A DNA stretch of 64,000 nt from Blasia pusilla (taxonomy: Eukaryota > Marchantiophyta > Marchantiopsida > Blasiales): the NCBI GenBank assembly GCA_050084515.1, contig CM114272.1, positions 24,552,001 to 24,616,000 on the forward strand, read 5' to 3'. Shown here piece after piece: positions 44,400 through 57,339 of the stretch. The notes under the pieces were generated by a model. It did no database searches and was not told the origin of the DNA. It worked only from the letters and a program-made list of their open reading frames with translations. Made by a program: the position numbers and the translations under genes. Within the stretch, counting starts at the first letter, position 1. Each line of letters starts with the position of its first letter.

Positions 44400-47020
44400 C
44401 TCCCTCTCTATTGAGATGTTCATTTAGAAGATCCCCATGCCTTGACTTCTCATTTGGAATTTCTGAAAAAAAAACTTCCCTCCCGAATTACTTTTTTTCT
44501 CATAAGAATATAGATGAGTTCCTATTTTAAATAATATCTCTTCACAAATAATAATCTGGATTATTATTTGTATTAGTAATGTAAAATGATATATGGATCC
44601 CATGTGTTTTATTTCCTTAAAAAAATAGACGTGTTATTAAGACTTGTTTCTATAGTAATGACTAGTGTACAACCCGTGTCATGCACCAAAGTGAAGAGAC
44701 TCATCATGCTCACACAAATTCTTTTTTTTTTTCTTATTGCCTATAATGTGGAAATATTTTCTTATTTCCCGATTGGCACATGTCAAGCAAACAAGTGTTT
44801 GTAAGTCAAGAAGGCACTCTCTAATAATTATAAAGATTAAAATAATATACCTTTTGACGGCCTCTACAAACAATCGCTTTTTTTTTCCCTCACTATCTAA
44901 CCTATCCATGTGTCCTTCATACAAGTGTAATAACTTACTCTCAAATCCCCCCTTCTCAAGGCCGGATTGGTTCTTGTCCCAGTCTTCACATACTTTCACC
45001 ATATTCTTACAAATCATACTTTTAAGGTCATTAGCCTTGACTAAGAATGTCCCCGTGAGCGCCAATGTGAAGCTTGTCAAATGCTCAATTATTGTTTAAT
45101 TTTACCCATTCTAAGCTAAGATTTGAATAGAAAAGAGGTTTTAAATTTTTTTTGCTTTTAAGATAAATTTTAATTAAAAAAAGAATCCCAAAAAATAAAT
45201 TTACCTTTTTTTCATTATCGGTTTATTTTTTCATTTTAGAAATTAAAATGATCATTTCAAAATTTAGGGAAAAATAAAAATTTCATTTCAGTTTAATTTT
45301 GGAAGGGAAATTTCATATTACTTTAGAAATATGTCTTTTAAATTTTTTTCAAGCTTTAATTATGAGGAATTTTTAAATAATATTTTGAGCCAAACTTTGG
45401 ATCAAAATGAGTGAATTTTTTTACTAATGGAGAAACTTTGAAAATCCCTATCAAATTTGTCCATGAACTCATGAATGCTTTTAATTTTTTTCCTATTCTA
45501 AGCAGAAAACAAGAATGGGTACGATTTTCATAAGAATAAATATTTATAATTAACTCAAATTTAAACATCTTCCTCGACAAAATCTTTCATTCTTTTAATC
45601 TTTCCTCATTTCAAAATTTCAAAATAGTTTTTCAAGGTTCATGGAAACGAAATTTAAAGTTTAGTTTTAAGGGGCAATTTTTTTTATTTTGGGAAAAAAT
45701 GAAAAGGATAATAAGACACTAATGGGACAAAATTTATTCTTTAAAATAAAGGAAGATATTTTATTTCTATTTTATCTTTTACTTTCGAGTTATATTGGGG
45801 GAAAACAATCAATCACTGTTTTGTGAAAAAAATTCATCAAAATAAGTGATTTTCTTTTTTGTTTTGTTTTGAAAGACGGGGATTGGAGAAGGGATAAATT
45901 ATTTTTCAAAATTAATAAAGGAAAATCAATGAAAAATTTTCTTGAGCCAAGTCGAATTTATTATAAAAAAACTAAATCTTTCTTATTTTTGCTATCTTTT
46001 TAAAAATTAAACTTTATTCATCGTGCGTCTTCTAATTTCACATTATTCTCCTCATAATGTGAATTTTTTCATTGCGAGTCATCTCACCCTGAATCACCTA
46101 GTGCATTGCACGGGAAAAAAGATTACTAGTAATAATTGTACATTCATAGAATAGATGGATCAAAGATAATTATTTTGTTTTGTAGGGGTTGAATTCCCTT
46201 TAAATAAAAAAAATGATTAAAAATAAAATAAAACCAAAAGGGTGTTTCTATATATATGAAGAGACATTTGGCAGATGAGGAAAATAAAAGAAATGCTCAT
46301 ACTCAATTCTATATGTTTTACTCCCTAAGGATAGAAGATAATTATTGTTGACCATGCCCATGGATAAAAGTACTCTATGCTCAAATTATAATTCTTATGG
46401 TGATGGAGGAGAGGGATCAACTAAAATGAGGCCAAAATCTGTTTAGAGCCTAGAAATCCTCCTATGTGAATGCTATAGATTGATTGTATTGGGACCGTTC
46501 ACAACCCTTCGCGTAGATTTCCATAATTTTGGATTAAGTCTAGAAGAAGTTTATGACCTTAACTACGAGTAAGCCCCATAAGGGAAAGTGCCATGCACAA
46601 ATACCAATCCATTAATCATTTGGTTTGGTTTAATATATGGTTTTATGGAAGAGGAGCGGCTACAAAAATTTGACCCAATTACTCCAATTAAAATAATTAT
46701 ATAAAAAAATTAAATTAAAATTGCAATTATTGTAGGTAGTGGGTCCATAGCTTTGCAATGTGCCCAAGCCAATGGGCTTTTGCGGCAGCTCAGGCTATAG
46801 GAGACGGCGAGACTAGAGACCTACTTAGTAGAATCATAGTTCACTAAGAGTTGCTGATATTGTTTTTGCCATCGATGAATTTAGTGGATAGGGGATGATC
46901 TTTGACTTGATTTTTTGAATCCCCTCATGACTATGAGGATAGTCAGTTTTTTTTCTTTTAATCTGCTGCTCTATAGTCCTCTCTTTAGGAGAATATGGAA
47001 GTTTGAGTTGCCCTATTGTT
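44400..47020. other. AT-rich intergenic DNA; one unassigned frame
   Basis: No gene is supported. The minus-strand frame 45080-44679 has a moderately protein-like stretch (ANDLKSMICKNMVKVCEDWD, then KLLHLYEGHMDRLD) that I cannot place. It may be an exon of a decayed gene or element. The rest is AT-rich with long homopolymers. Confidence 0.4.
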
Positions 47021-47026
47021 TTCTGG

Positions 47027-47675
47027 ATCCGCAGTTTACAGATCCGCTAAACTAGATGAATGCCGACAATGTAGCGGGACGAAGAGAAGATAGCCGGACC
47101 TAGTCTTTTGGAGAGGAGATAGGGGGTCCGCTAGACCAGCTAACTGCACCAGATGTATGGGAGATAAGCGAAGATATATCCGGACCGGTTGTTTTCCCTC
47201 GTAGAGACATGGGACCCGCGAAACCGACGAACAGCCGGGAATGTAGAGGAGAGAACAGAAGATAACCCGACCTCTTGTTTTCCTGACTAGAGTTCCGGGA
47301 TCCGCTGGGTTGAGCGGCGTTATGGGATCCGCTAAATATAGCTGAGCGTCGGCAAAGGTAGCGGGCTTAATGGATCCGCTAAATCGAGCAAAACGTCGGC
47401 ATAGGCAGCGGGGTTAAGGATCCGTTAAGGCGATCCAAACGTTGGAAACCACAGCGGAGTTTTTGGAGCCACTAAAGCAAGCGACTCCCCGGCTGAAGTA
47501 GCAGCGGAGTCACGCGATCCGCCAAAGCGAACGAAACCTCGGCAGAAGTAGCAGAGGAGTTACGGGATCCGCCAAAGCAAGCGAAACCTCGGCAGGAGTA
47601 GCGGAGGAGTTATGGGACCCGCTAAAGCAAGCGAAACCCGAGCGAAAGTAGCGGAGGAGTTATGCGTTCTGCTAA
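47027..47675. repeat. two-period minisatellite upstream of the RNA-binding protein gene
   Basis: A GGATCCGCTAAA-type phrase recurs. In the first part it returns about every 86 bases (47041, 47126, 47211, 47298). In the second part it returns every 46-50 bases (47325, 47372, 47418, 47465, 47515, 47565, 47615, 47665). The later units also share AGCGAAACCTCGGCAGAAGT and AGCGGAGGAGTTAT and become more alike toward the gene, the last three being nearly identical. The array lies just before the CT-rich leader, so it may form part of the promoter. Confidence 0.88.
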
Positions 47676-47679
47676 ATCC

Positions 47680-47801
47680 AGTCGCCGCCGAAAACATCCA
47701 GTGGCGAAGCCGGTTCTAGCGGTGACGCTCCTGTGCGGAGGACCGTCCGGTCCTCCACAACGGCCCCGCAGCCCTCCGCTGCCCTACGGACAGACCTCCT
47801 C

Positions 47802-47839
<38 letters not shown>

Positions 47840-49471
47840 CTCTGTGGTCTCCGTCGTTCGTCGTCTCTGTGCACGTCCGCCTCCCTTCCCTCCATCCCCC
47901 TAACGCAACAAACGAACGGAAAGCAGCAACGCAGTGGCGTCGCGAGCCATGGAGGGATCGGATGCGTGGTGATCGGAGGGCGCTTGACGCGAATTTGGTG
48001 CGCGGGGTGGTGGATTTGTGACGCGGATTTTGGTTGTGGCTGCGTAGGACGGGGCCGCTGCGGAGGCGGGGAATTTTGGGAGTGGGTGCTGTTTCCCTCG
48101 CTATCTGTCCCGGCAAATTTTGGTTATGTTGCGGACAGATTGGTTGCGGCTGGTGGTGCCATTACTGCTGTACAACATCGCTGTGGATGTGCAAGGATCG
48201 CAGGCTTTTCTCCGTTTGCTGTGATGTGGTGCCGGAGCAGCGGCACCATGATTCATTCGTAGTCGCGCGCTGCCTCTAGTGCTCCAGGTACCGTGGATGT
48301 CGGCCTCCCGTGTCGCTCTTCTTCTCATGTTTTGCAGGAATTTCCCGCGTTTTTTAGTTCATTGCTGTTCGGAGTTTTTTCTCCCCTGGAAATTCGCACA
48401 TGTTGAGGGATTGGCCAGCATGTCGAAGGGCTCCAGTAAGACTGCGACTGTCCTCATCAGGGTAGGACTAGATGTCTGGGTCACAGTTGGTAGCCGAGGG
48501 AAGAGAGGCCCATGAGTTTCCTGATAGGTTAAGCAGCTTGTGGTAGATCCTCCTTTGCTCGTCACAGTCTCTTACCACGCAAGGCATCTGCGTCGACACG
48601 TAGGACGAAACATCTCGTACATGGCCCTAAGATCGTACGGGTCGTTTCAATATTTCAATTTCTCAACAAAAATTGATAGATGGGCTCAATGCAACTACGT
48701 AAGGGTGCCACATTGTCGTGCCGCAGGCATGGTTTCCTCTTGAGGGGCCTTCTGTAGCCGTAGCAATGAAAAGAAATCAGAAGTCTCAAGTCTTTAATTT
48801 TAGGGTTCTCGCCGACTGGTAGCAATCATCATGCAAGTACTGTGTCACCTCTTAGACTTCTGTCTTTCGGTTTGTTGGCAATACGTTAAAATGGCAGTTA
48901 AACTCCACTAAGGTTGAAATAGGGTTTTAAGTTTTCCAACACCCAAACCGTTGTATACTTCCTACCAATTTTTCCCTTATTTGTTTCTGACTCGGTTGAC
49001 TTCTGTCGTAATTTCTGATTTCAGCGGTGTATGTCACTTTCAACTTCATCTAAACTCCGGGGCCTGTGAAGGTTGGATGCCAAAAGCTCTTGAAACTTTT
49101 TCGTGTGCAATAGCGAGGTGGATGCAGGACGTACTTTTTTCCAAATATTGTCTTGCTTGTTCAATAATAACAATGCACAGCTTGGAACACCTTGGTCCAT
49201 TCGTCTGGGGGTTTTTGCTTCCTGTGCTTCTGCTGTTGGGGGATTACTTCGTGGACCACACTATGGTGGCATGATTGCATGTTTGAAAGCTGTGGTATGA
49301 TGTCGTGTTTGGTTCTTGACTAAGCTGGAGGCTAGATCATGGCATGGGTGGAGGGAGGAGGGAAGGGATGTAAGCGGTGCAGATTGTAGGGGTTTCTTAT
49401 TTGTGCTTGCCTGTTGTTGTGGCATGCGTGTGGCTTGCAGCTCAGAGGTTTTAGGGTACTTGGTGGCCAGC
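47680..49471 (+). promoter_or_regulatory. presumed promoter, 5' UTR and leader introns of the RNA-binding protein gene
   Basis: GC-rich DNA (47680-48600) leads into the gene. A short frame starts at 48420 (MSKGSSKTATVLIR) and meets a GT, but its phase does not join the next recognised exon, so it is more likely an upstream frame than the start. The acceptor TTGCAG at 49435-49440 fits an exon that contains the chosen ATG at 49472, implying at least one leader intron. Confidence 0.45.
47805..47834. repeat. (CT)n microsatellite in the presumed 5' leader
   Basis: About 15 CT dinucleotides in a pyrimidine-rich tract 1.6 kb upstream of the start codon. Pyrimidine tracts of this kind are common in plant promoters and 5' leaders. 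Confidence 0.95.
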
Positions 49472-52400
49472 ATGGCGGGCATAGGAGGGCTTGTGGGAGG
49501 AAGTGCTCTCGATGATGAATTGTGAGTGTTGTGGTGTACGGGAGATGTGCATTATCATGGGCTATCTGGAGATGGGCATTCTGACCCGCTGATGAGTGAT
49601 TGGATGGACTAAATTCCTAGGGTTTGACATAAGTCGCCTCCTGAACCATCCTTGATGCTTATCGTGCTGAGATGAACTTGGACCACTGGTGAACTCTATA
49701 ACTGGAAATTGTCATTAAATGAGTTCAGCTTGGTTGTTCTGCTGTCATAGCTTAATAAAATTACTAAATTTACTTGTATGGCATCGAATGGACTTTGGGT
49801 TCTGTCAGGAAACGAAGCAATGTCGTTCGTCTTCGCGGGCTACCCTTCAGTGCGTCAGAAACGGACATCGCTGACTTCTTTAAGGGACTGGAAATGGGAC
49901 CTGACGGGGTGGTTATTTGTGTCAATTTCCAAGGTCTAGTCTTGACCCTAATATGTTATTGAGTTCCATTTTGATTATCAGTGAAGTCTGACAATTGGTG
50001 AAACACTGTAGACACAGTTTTCACATTGTCCTTTGTACTTACCGACATTGTCTACGTTTCACTTACAGGGAGGTCAACAGGTCAGGCTTATGTGCAGTTT
50101 GCAAGCGCGGAACTAGCAAACAAGGCTCTTGAGCGGAATAGGTAGGAATGTACAGAAATAAAAAATGATCTTATGAGGAATTCTTTCTTTCTGTGCTGTG
50201 TGTATCAACTTCTCAACCCTGGCAGTTAGTCTGAGGTGATGGTGGACATGCACTTCTTTGGTCATTTATCATGTTGCTAGAATTCTCACCCAGCCAAGGT
50301 TTATCCCAATGACATAAACCTTAATGACATAATTTTAATAGATGGTTAAGATTGAAATATTCATGCCTTAATTTGCTGGTACAGGCAACACATTGGTAGT
50401 CGCTACATTGAAGTCTTCAAAGGTCATCCGGCAGATATGCAGGTGAGTTGGAGATTATCTTGTCATGGGACTTATAAACTCAAACATATGTCTACTGCAG
50501 GGGTTCTCATCGAAGTAATTTCCATTGGTGATCTACATGTCTATGGTACCACTGTCTTCTGTAAGTCAATGATGTCATGAACATCATTCTATTATCTGTG
50601 CTTCAATCCTTTGGTGCCGTGTACGTGGCAGGGAGCATTGCGGATGGTTGGCCGAGGGAGTGGTATAGTAAATGGGAGTGGGGGTCTACTTAATTCAGGT
50701 ATTCCTGGAATGTCCGGAAATCCAGACATGCGGTACACAGGAGTTGTGCGAATGAGAGGAATGCCATACAGGTGAGGGGCTGGCGTGCCTGCCGTCTTAT
50801 TGTGGTTCAATTTCATAGTCTTACCTTCTTGTTTTCAGGAGACTGCCAAACCGTTGTTGATCAGGTAACTTTCTGTGGGGATTGTCACATAGTTCTGATG
50901 TAGCCCCTGACATTGTCCCACACAGCTGTACCTCAGCGGACATCACTGCATTTTTCAAAGGGATGCAGGTTGTTCCAGATGGAATCTTCCTTTGCACTCA
51001 CGCAGATGGTCGCCCAACTGGAGAGGTTTGTGTTCCTCTATCAATGTGCCATCTAGAAGTTATTTTGTTCAAGGGTTCGTTTAATTTTAGTCTTGTAATT
51101 TTTGTGAAGAGGAGGATGTCTGGGAGTTTACTGGGAAGATCTCTGAAATCGTAGGGGTTTCAGGTGGAAGTCAACTTACGTAATGATATGATGACAGTCA
51201 GTCTACAGTGTGCTTAGTTGACTTCGCACATGTGCTTAAGGATAACGCTTTAAGGTTTTTGTGTCTACATCTAGAATTGTGGATAATCAGCCAGCATTTT
51301 GGGATTTCATTCTCTTTAGGATGAGCAATTCACATGCTGACAGGAAACTGGCTTTAGAGGGCTTAAGTGGTGAAGTTGTTCTCTAATAATTCCAGGCCCA
51401 ATCTGGAAGAGTTCCTTCAGGACTTTTTGTGTTTCTGTTAGTGAGTAAAGAACTGCACATGACAAAATTGGAAGACCTTTTACCTTATTTATGATTGGTG
51501 GATATGTAGGCATTTGTGGAGTTCTTAAATGAGGAAACAGCGGCACGTGCCATGCAGCTGCATCGTGAACCAATGGGATCAGTTAGTCATCACAAAACTT
51601 ATCAATCCTGTTCAGCTAAGATATTCACAATCTTTAAAGAAAGTGCATGATTTCTTGATGTGATTTTTTGTGTGGTCAAAATTAGCCACCACACTCGTTA
51701 TTCATAAATCTATGTTTGTTTTCTGTTCAACAGCGATATGTGGAACTCTTCCGCAGTACCAAAGGAGAAATGATGACTGCAGTACAACAACGAATGTATG
51801 GAATGTTCTCTGGTGTGGGGGGCTTTTCTCAATTTGGTGCTGTTAGCCAGGTTAGTTTCATATCCCCTATTGAATTGCTTACATCATCCACAAAAGTAAT
51901 TAGGTGGTATAGGAGAACTCCACCCTGTACATCCTCTCCGTTTTGTATGCAGGTGCAGGGTCTGAGGTTCATCTAAGGCTCTGAAGAGTGGAATGCTGGT
52001 GGGAATGTGTTTCCAGATCCCGGGAATGATGGGAGCCTTTGGAGTGCAGGGCTTGACTGGGATGAATGTAGCAGCTATGCAGGCAGCTGGGCTAGGGAGC
52101 ATGACTGGTCTGCAAAGTATAGGAGATACATCAGAGCATGTTTGCATTAAAATGCGAGGTCTTCCTTACAATGCTGGGCAAAGAGAAATTATGGATTTTT
52201 TTGAAGGATACAATATACTACCAAATGGAATTCATATCGTGATGGGAGCCACAGATCGTCCGACAGGTGAGGCATTTGTGGAATTCGTATCGTCAGAAGA
52301 GACTCAACGCGCTATGGAGCGTCACCGGCAAAATATTGGATCTCGTTACATCGAGCTTTTTAGAGCGACAAAAAGGTAGGTTACACTTACTCAGGTTGAC

Positions 52401-53918
52401 TGACATCACTTCTTTCCTGGCTTTGGAAATATGTTGATATGTTGTTTTCAAGAATTTTAGTAAGTGATGGATGTGGTCAACTAACCAGTAGTTGATGGCT
52501 TGCTTCCACTTTTGACCATTGAGAGTGAACTACTTGTTTCAAGATTTTCTGATTTTTAATATTCTCAAGTCCCTGATAATGTGCTGTAGATGTACTCTAT
52601 ATTGTCTGTTATAGGCTCGTTTGAGATTGGGGGAATGAAACCAACCATACCATAGTGCTGTTCTGTCCAAACCCCATATCTTAAACTATGATGCATGATG
52701 CTCTTCCTCCAAATATATGGGAGCAAATTGTGAATTGTGCTGCTTCTCAGTTGTCACCAAGGATCTTTGGTAACAGCTCTGCCTGGGTGCATAGATGCTC
52801 ATGAGGCTTTACATCTGAGACAGGCCATTTTTCTTTACTGTTCTCTGCGACCTGAAGCAGGACTTCCCAGCAAAGTCATCTAGGATGCATGAAGATATTT
52901 TCACCTTTTGCTTTTTGAACTCACCTTGAACATGTTCAACCCGGGCTAAGTTTTGATTGTGTGTACTTCGTGCTATGATTTTTCAGTGAGATGATGTTGG
53001 CAATGGGGGGACTATCTAGCTTTGGAATGGCACAAGCTTTAGATCCAAGTGTCCAGCTTTTGCTCTTACAACAACAGGTTCCTACTCTCTGCCTTATCTT
53101 TGAAAAGAGCTCATTCAATATGGATTGGGGTAACTCTGAGATTTGCTAGGATATTTACTCTTTCTGATTGCCCTGTCCCCATCGTTTCTTACAACTAGTA
53201 GGATGTGAAGTTCTGCAATTAAATACGTCCCTCTTAGTTCCATGGACATGGAGATATTGATGTGATTGAGGATATGCATAGCTGCAGGCAGCAGCTGGGG
53301 CATTTGGAATGAGTGGCTTAATTGGCACACAAGGAGCTGGGGCATGGACAGATATGCAACAGGCAGCAGCTGCAGCAGCTTCTTTTTATCAAAGACAAGC
53401 AGGTTTGACAGGATCCGCAGGCGGAGTTGCATTTGACCCATCATCAACAACGAAGATTCGTGGCCTGCCTTACAGAACATCAGTACGACCACAAAATTAT
53501 CTGCCTTTTGCTAGTGGTGATCTCTCCAGATGCTGGAACCATATAGAATCATTCCTCAGCCGATTTGGCTGGACTAGTCTTGTTCTTGTCTTTGTATACA
53601 ATTTCATAATGACCTTTCCTCTTTTGCCCTGCATCACTGTGTATTTGTTAGAGAAGGAGAGAGTAGTTTTGTGGTTGCTACTGTAATTTGAAGATTATTC
53701 AACCTATGAAGTATACTTGACATGGATCACCGGACTTTGTGCTTGCAGACATAATACAGATTTAGGAGGAGCAGCCGGGTTTTCTTGTTTTTTTAATCCT
53801 TTTTTTTGTAGAAACTGGGGGACTAGATCCCGAGGAACTAAAGGTGATGCTAGCAGAAAGCTCACTTCCCTTCACAGTACTCCGGACAAGACCACAGCAA
53901 GTGTGGCTGTGTATTTAA
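49472..53918 (+). CDS. ESRP/hnRNP-F/H-like RNA-binding protein with three quasi-RRM domains
   Basis: Coding exons: 49472-49521, 49809-49933, 50069-50141, 50385-50442, 50632-50771, 50926-51025, 51510-51581, 51734-51850, 52017-52375, 52987-53077, 53288-53516, then probably 53812-53918. Phases agree at all junctions (506 residues). Each RRM has the family's RGLP/RGMP first motif: NVVRLRGLPFSAS (about residue 20), VVRMRGMPYSCTSADI (about 142) and VCIKMRGLPYNAGQREI (about 287). Each ends in an RYIE-type helix (RYIEVFKG, RYVELFRS, RYIELFRATK). Animal ESRP and hnRNP F/H proteins of this type bind G-rich RNA and steer splicing, so a nuclear splicing role is inferred. Between domains lie Gly/Met/Ala-rich linkers. 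After RRM3 there is a poly-Ala segment and a lone KIRGLPYRTS, the start of a fourth RRM that does not continue. The C-terminal exon choice is uncertain. Confidence 0.85.
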
Positions 53919-54355
53919 AGGGTATGAGAAAGCTGTAGATTAAGAGCAGATAAGGCTTAGTTGGAAGTGTTACAGAAAAAAATGCCTTAGTTTTGGGACG
54001 ACCGGCTGGGACTAGAGAATATTTTGACCTCGCATCTTGCTATCAAGTATGTCATTGGCACATGATGTTGGTTCTGGAAAGTCCAGTCTCTTGAGGGGTA
54101 CACGGAGGTTGTACCAGTTTGCAGATTGAAGCATTCTCATATCCTCTGTAAATGAAGACCATGACACGATGTTCAGATGAGATATCCCAATTGTGGAAGC
54201 AGAGTGATGTGGCTTTCACTTGTGAAGGTCAGAAACGGCCTTCAAAAACTATGTGGCTCTGCACGAAAACTTCATTGTTTCAGGAGTGAGGCTGCCTTCT
54301 GCTGGAACACCAAGATTCTGAGCTTCTTGCTAACTCTCGTCCCTCCATTGTATGA

Positions 54356-54361
54356 AATAAA
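54356..54361 (+). terminator. AATAAA polyadenylation signal
   Basis: AATAAA lies 438 bases beyond the proposed stop codon of the RNA-binding protein gene, on the same strand, at the end of a stretch with no other strong feature. This fits the end of its 3' UTR. Confidence 0.5.
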
Positions 54362-54399
54362 GAAACTTACTTCGCAGTGTCAAAGCTAGCTGTGCTACT

Positions 54400-56455
54400 T
54401 CTCAATTGCTTTTCATGAGATTCCACTCGTCCTCGCTGCTGCATGACCAGGTAAGGTTGATGTATGTTACTTCCTGAGTCCTGACTGTGGCAGTGATTTC
54501 TAGCATGACAGGAATGCATTTTGATCGGCACACATTGCCCGTGCCATCCCGGACTGACATATTTTGTGAACCAGGAACAGGAACTTTCGAAAATATTCAT
54601 TCATTTAAAGGTTGAGGTTAAGGTACCGAAACTACTGGCGTCAGGTTTTGCAATCAATGCTTTCCACAGAGATTCAGATGGCAATCAAACCTAAAGTCCA
54701 TGGAATGATGCAAGGACCATCGGGCCAGAAAAGTAACTGCGCTGGGAGAAGATAGTGGAGTCGTAGGACGCGCAAGGGTGGCCGTCTGGAGTACGGGCGT
54801 ATAACATACGCAAGATTCGTGTGATGAAGAGAAACGCCATGGTTTTAGGTGAACGAAATTAAGACTCCTGCTGTAAGGAAGAGAGAAATGGACGTGGGTG
54901 TGTTTAATCGATCATTTATTCCTATCTTTTCCTCAAATGGAAGAAAAGGGTAGGGCGCTGACGTCAGATCAGGTACACTGCGATGGCCTCGGAGACTCGG
55001 ACCAGTGACACCATGTCTTTGTTTCACTTCTCTGAGTCCTTTCCACCCTGAGGTTTTTCTCTGTCGGGTAAACGCTTCTGGAAGACTCTCGAAATCAAGC
55101 AATTCTACTGTTGACCCCTTTACGGCTGATGAGAGGCCATGCGTGTGCTCTTGCTGTCGGTAGAAAAAAATTCAGTTGGCCTCGCGAGATGATTTCATTC
55201 TGCGCTCGACTCCTTTCCAGTCGACCGCCTGCCCTTCCGGCACTGGAATTTCCTGGGCCCGAGAGATCGATCACTCAATCAATACTCCCTTCCCATGGAC
55301 GAGACCTCCGGGCGCCGGTAGTTGTGTCGCAGACAGATGAAGTCGGCCATCACGGATCGACGATTTCGATGTTACGGTCGTCGCCGGTCGACCATAGCAG
55401 TTGGCTATACCGTCAGGAAGGAGCAAGGCTCGCACAGATCGGGCTTTCTTTGTAAAAGGTGCCGATTCTCAGACGTGTTTCACCTATTTGAAATCTTCGG
55501 TAAGAGCCTTGGAAATCATCTGACCCTGATTGTATCTGCTAGAAGTTTTGACGACTGAGAAAAAAAGTAATGGGCAAGTTTAGAGAGAGAAAGGGATTAG
55601 GAAGGATTGTAATGGGAGTTACCAGAGGTTAGAAATCGTTTCAGTAGGGCTTTCAGGTTAAATAGCGAGTATAAACAGATGGAAACGTAACCCGGAGACG
55701 TATGATCCGTTGGACAGAGATTTTGTCTACCGGAAGGAAACTGGACACGACGGAATCCTTATAGGAACAGGACTGGATCTCATGTTTAGAAACCGGATAG
55801 ACATATATGTATGCAGCCGGTGAAAAACGGACGGACTAAAAGAAACTGGGAAGGAGAGAAAAGGACACGGACTACACATTCGAGTCCCGGCCGGTGGAAG
55901 ATACCCTCGGGCTCTTGTCGTCAGGAAGAAATGAATGGACACGGACCCGACAGATCAATCAATTCAGAAGATGCGACACGGACTCGGCAGATCAATCGAT
56001 TCTGCGTTGCTCTCCTTCCTCGCGAACGAAATCCACGATTCCACAAGCGCTCGCCGTGTGGCGGTGCCACCACAACCGTTCTGCACGGAAACGTTCTGCG
56101 CAAGCGACGAGCGAAACGAAGCACACTCAGCATCTCCTTCCTGAGTCCTGACCCTGTCCGTCTGCATCTCGAGCCCGCTCCCATCTGCAATCCCCCAAAG
56201 CCTGTTCTCAGACGCACCTGTGACTGATTTCTGCACAGTAGTATGGAAGTCCTGGCTCCAGCTCCACACCACGTACGACCACCGACCGACAGCCCCGGAG
56301 GAACAAGGACCGGGCCAGGCCACGCCAGGGATACAGGAGAGGCGTATCGAGAGTTCTTCGGGTGCTCCGCTGCCAAGAGCTAGAGCTGCTGCACCTAAAC
56401 ACTGCAGATCGAGTCCGTGAAGCGTCATCGTCAGCCTCTCGACTTTCTCTGCGTC
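54400..56455. other. intergenic, GC-rich from about 55100, no gene recognised
   Basis: Overlapping open frames on both strands between 55800 and 56580 come from a GC-rich, stop-poor sequence with short repeats (CAGATCAATC twice near 55950-55995). None has a recognised domain, and no splice pattern was found. Confidence 0.45.
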
Positions 56456-56459
56456 GCGC

Positions 56460-56502
56460 GATCTGTGCACTGACTGCCATTTGGGCAGTCAGTGCACAGA
56501 TC
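56460..56502. repeat. perfect 19-base hairpin, 5-base loop
   Basis: 56460-56478 (GATCTGTGCACTGACTGCC) is the exact reverse complement of 56484-56502. It lies inside GC-rich DNA. Just downstream (56610-56690) is a short tandem repeat around GGGTTCGGTCA and ATCTATCATCTAT, and TATTAGGGCGTGTCA occurs at 56682 and 56756. Confidence 0.93.
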
Positions 56503-56819
56503 TCCAGAGGACATGGGGGCGTCAAAGCTATCGCTGTGCGGGAACTCCCGCAGAAGATAGGAATAGGGTTCGGGACGTCCACGGATAATCATAAGAACAC
56601 GGATGGTTACAAAAGGGTTCGGTCACATCATCTATCATCTATGTTAGTTATGAAGGGTTCGGTCATGTCATCTATCATCTATATTAGGGCGTGTCAGTCA
56701 CATCTGCGTCCTCTGGGGCGCTATGTATGTTTAGAGGGAAGAGGGACCTCAATATATTAGGGCGTGTCACGAGTTCCCGAGGAAAGATCCGTATGTCTTA
56801 GATGTACATCTCATGCTCT

Positions 56820-57290
56820 CATTAGTCCACGGGAGGCCAAATTTTCTCCACCACCAGATGTGGGATACCTCGATAGGCACCCCTTTCATTCGTATCCATC
56901 GAATGCCCCATTGCTAAGGACGGGAAAATCCCACAAGATTTTCTATGACAACCCTTATTGTCATAGGGGAGGAAGCAAAACGTCCATTGTGGAGCAATGC
57001 AACTTGCATCAACTATCTGCATTTGCAACCAACTTCCAACTTGGGGACCACACTTTCAGTTCAGTAATGGCAAGACCAACGTTTGGACATATGCTCAAAA
57101 AGCCGTCACGCATTTCCCTGGATATGACGCAACATGCCCCAAAGTGAAGGAGGACACCTTGTTGGTTTGCAAGAGCTTCATTGCTTTATATCTGGGAAAG
57201 TGCAAGCGAATGTTTTCACAACGCGAGGAGCTAGGAACAATATTAGTGCACGCCCATGTGAGACGCACGGGTTTGAATTACCTCTCATAA
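56820..57290 (+). pseudogene. possible BED-type zinc finger remnant of a hAT-like transposase
   Basis: The frame from 56997 reads CICNQL, then AVTHFPGYDATCPKVKEDT and FIALYLGKCKRMF. A Cys-x-Cys, then H-x-x-G-...-C-x-KV-x-x-D pattern is seen in the zinc fingers at the start of plant hAT-related proteins. No transposase core follows, so this is only a suggestion. Confidence 0.25.
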
Positions 57291-57339
57291 TCAACTCTCA
57301 AGTGCCATTTCGAGCAATCATATTGGCTCATTAGGCGAG

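Noticed and set aside
48420-48515. Possible start of the RNA-binding protein (MSKGSSKTATVLIR)
   Set aside because: The splice donor there leaves phase 0, while the first RRM exon needs two preceding bases. The ATG at 49472 gives the right phase.
55811-56582. Several long overlapping frames on both strands
   Set aside because: All arise from one GC-rich, stop-poor block. None has a recognisable motif, and the 19-base palindrome makes both strands read alike.
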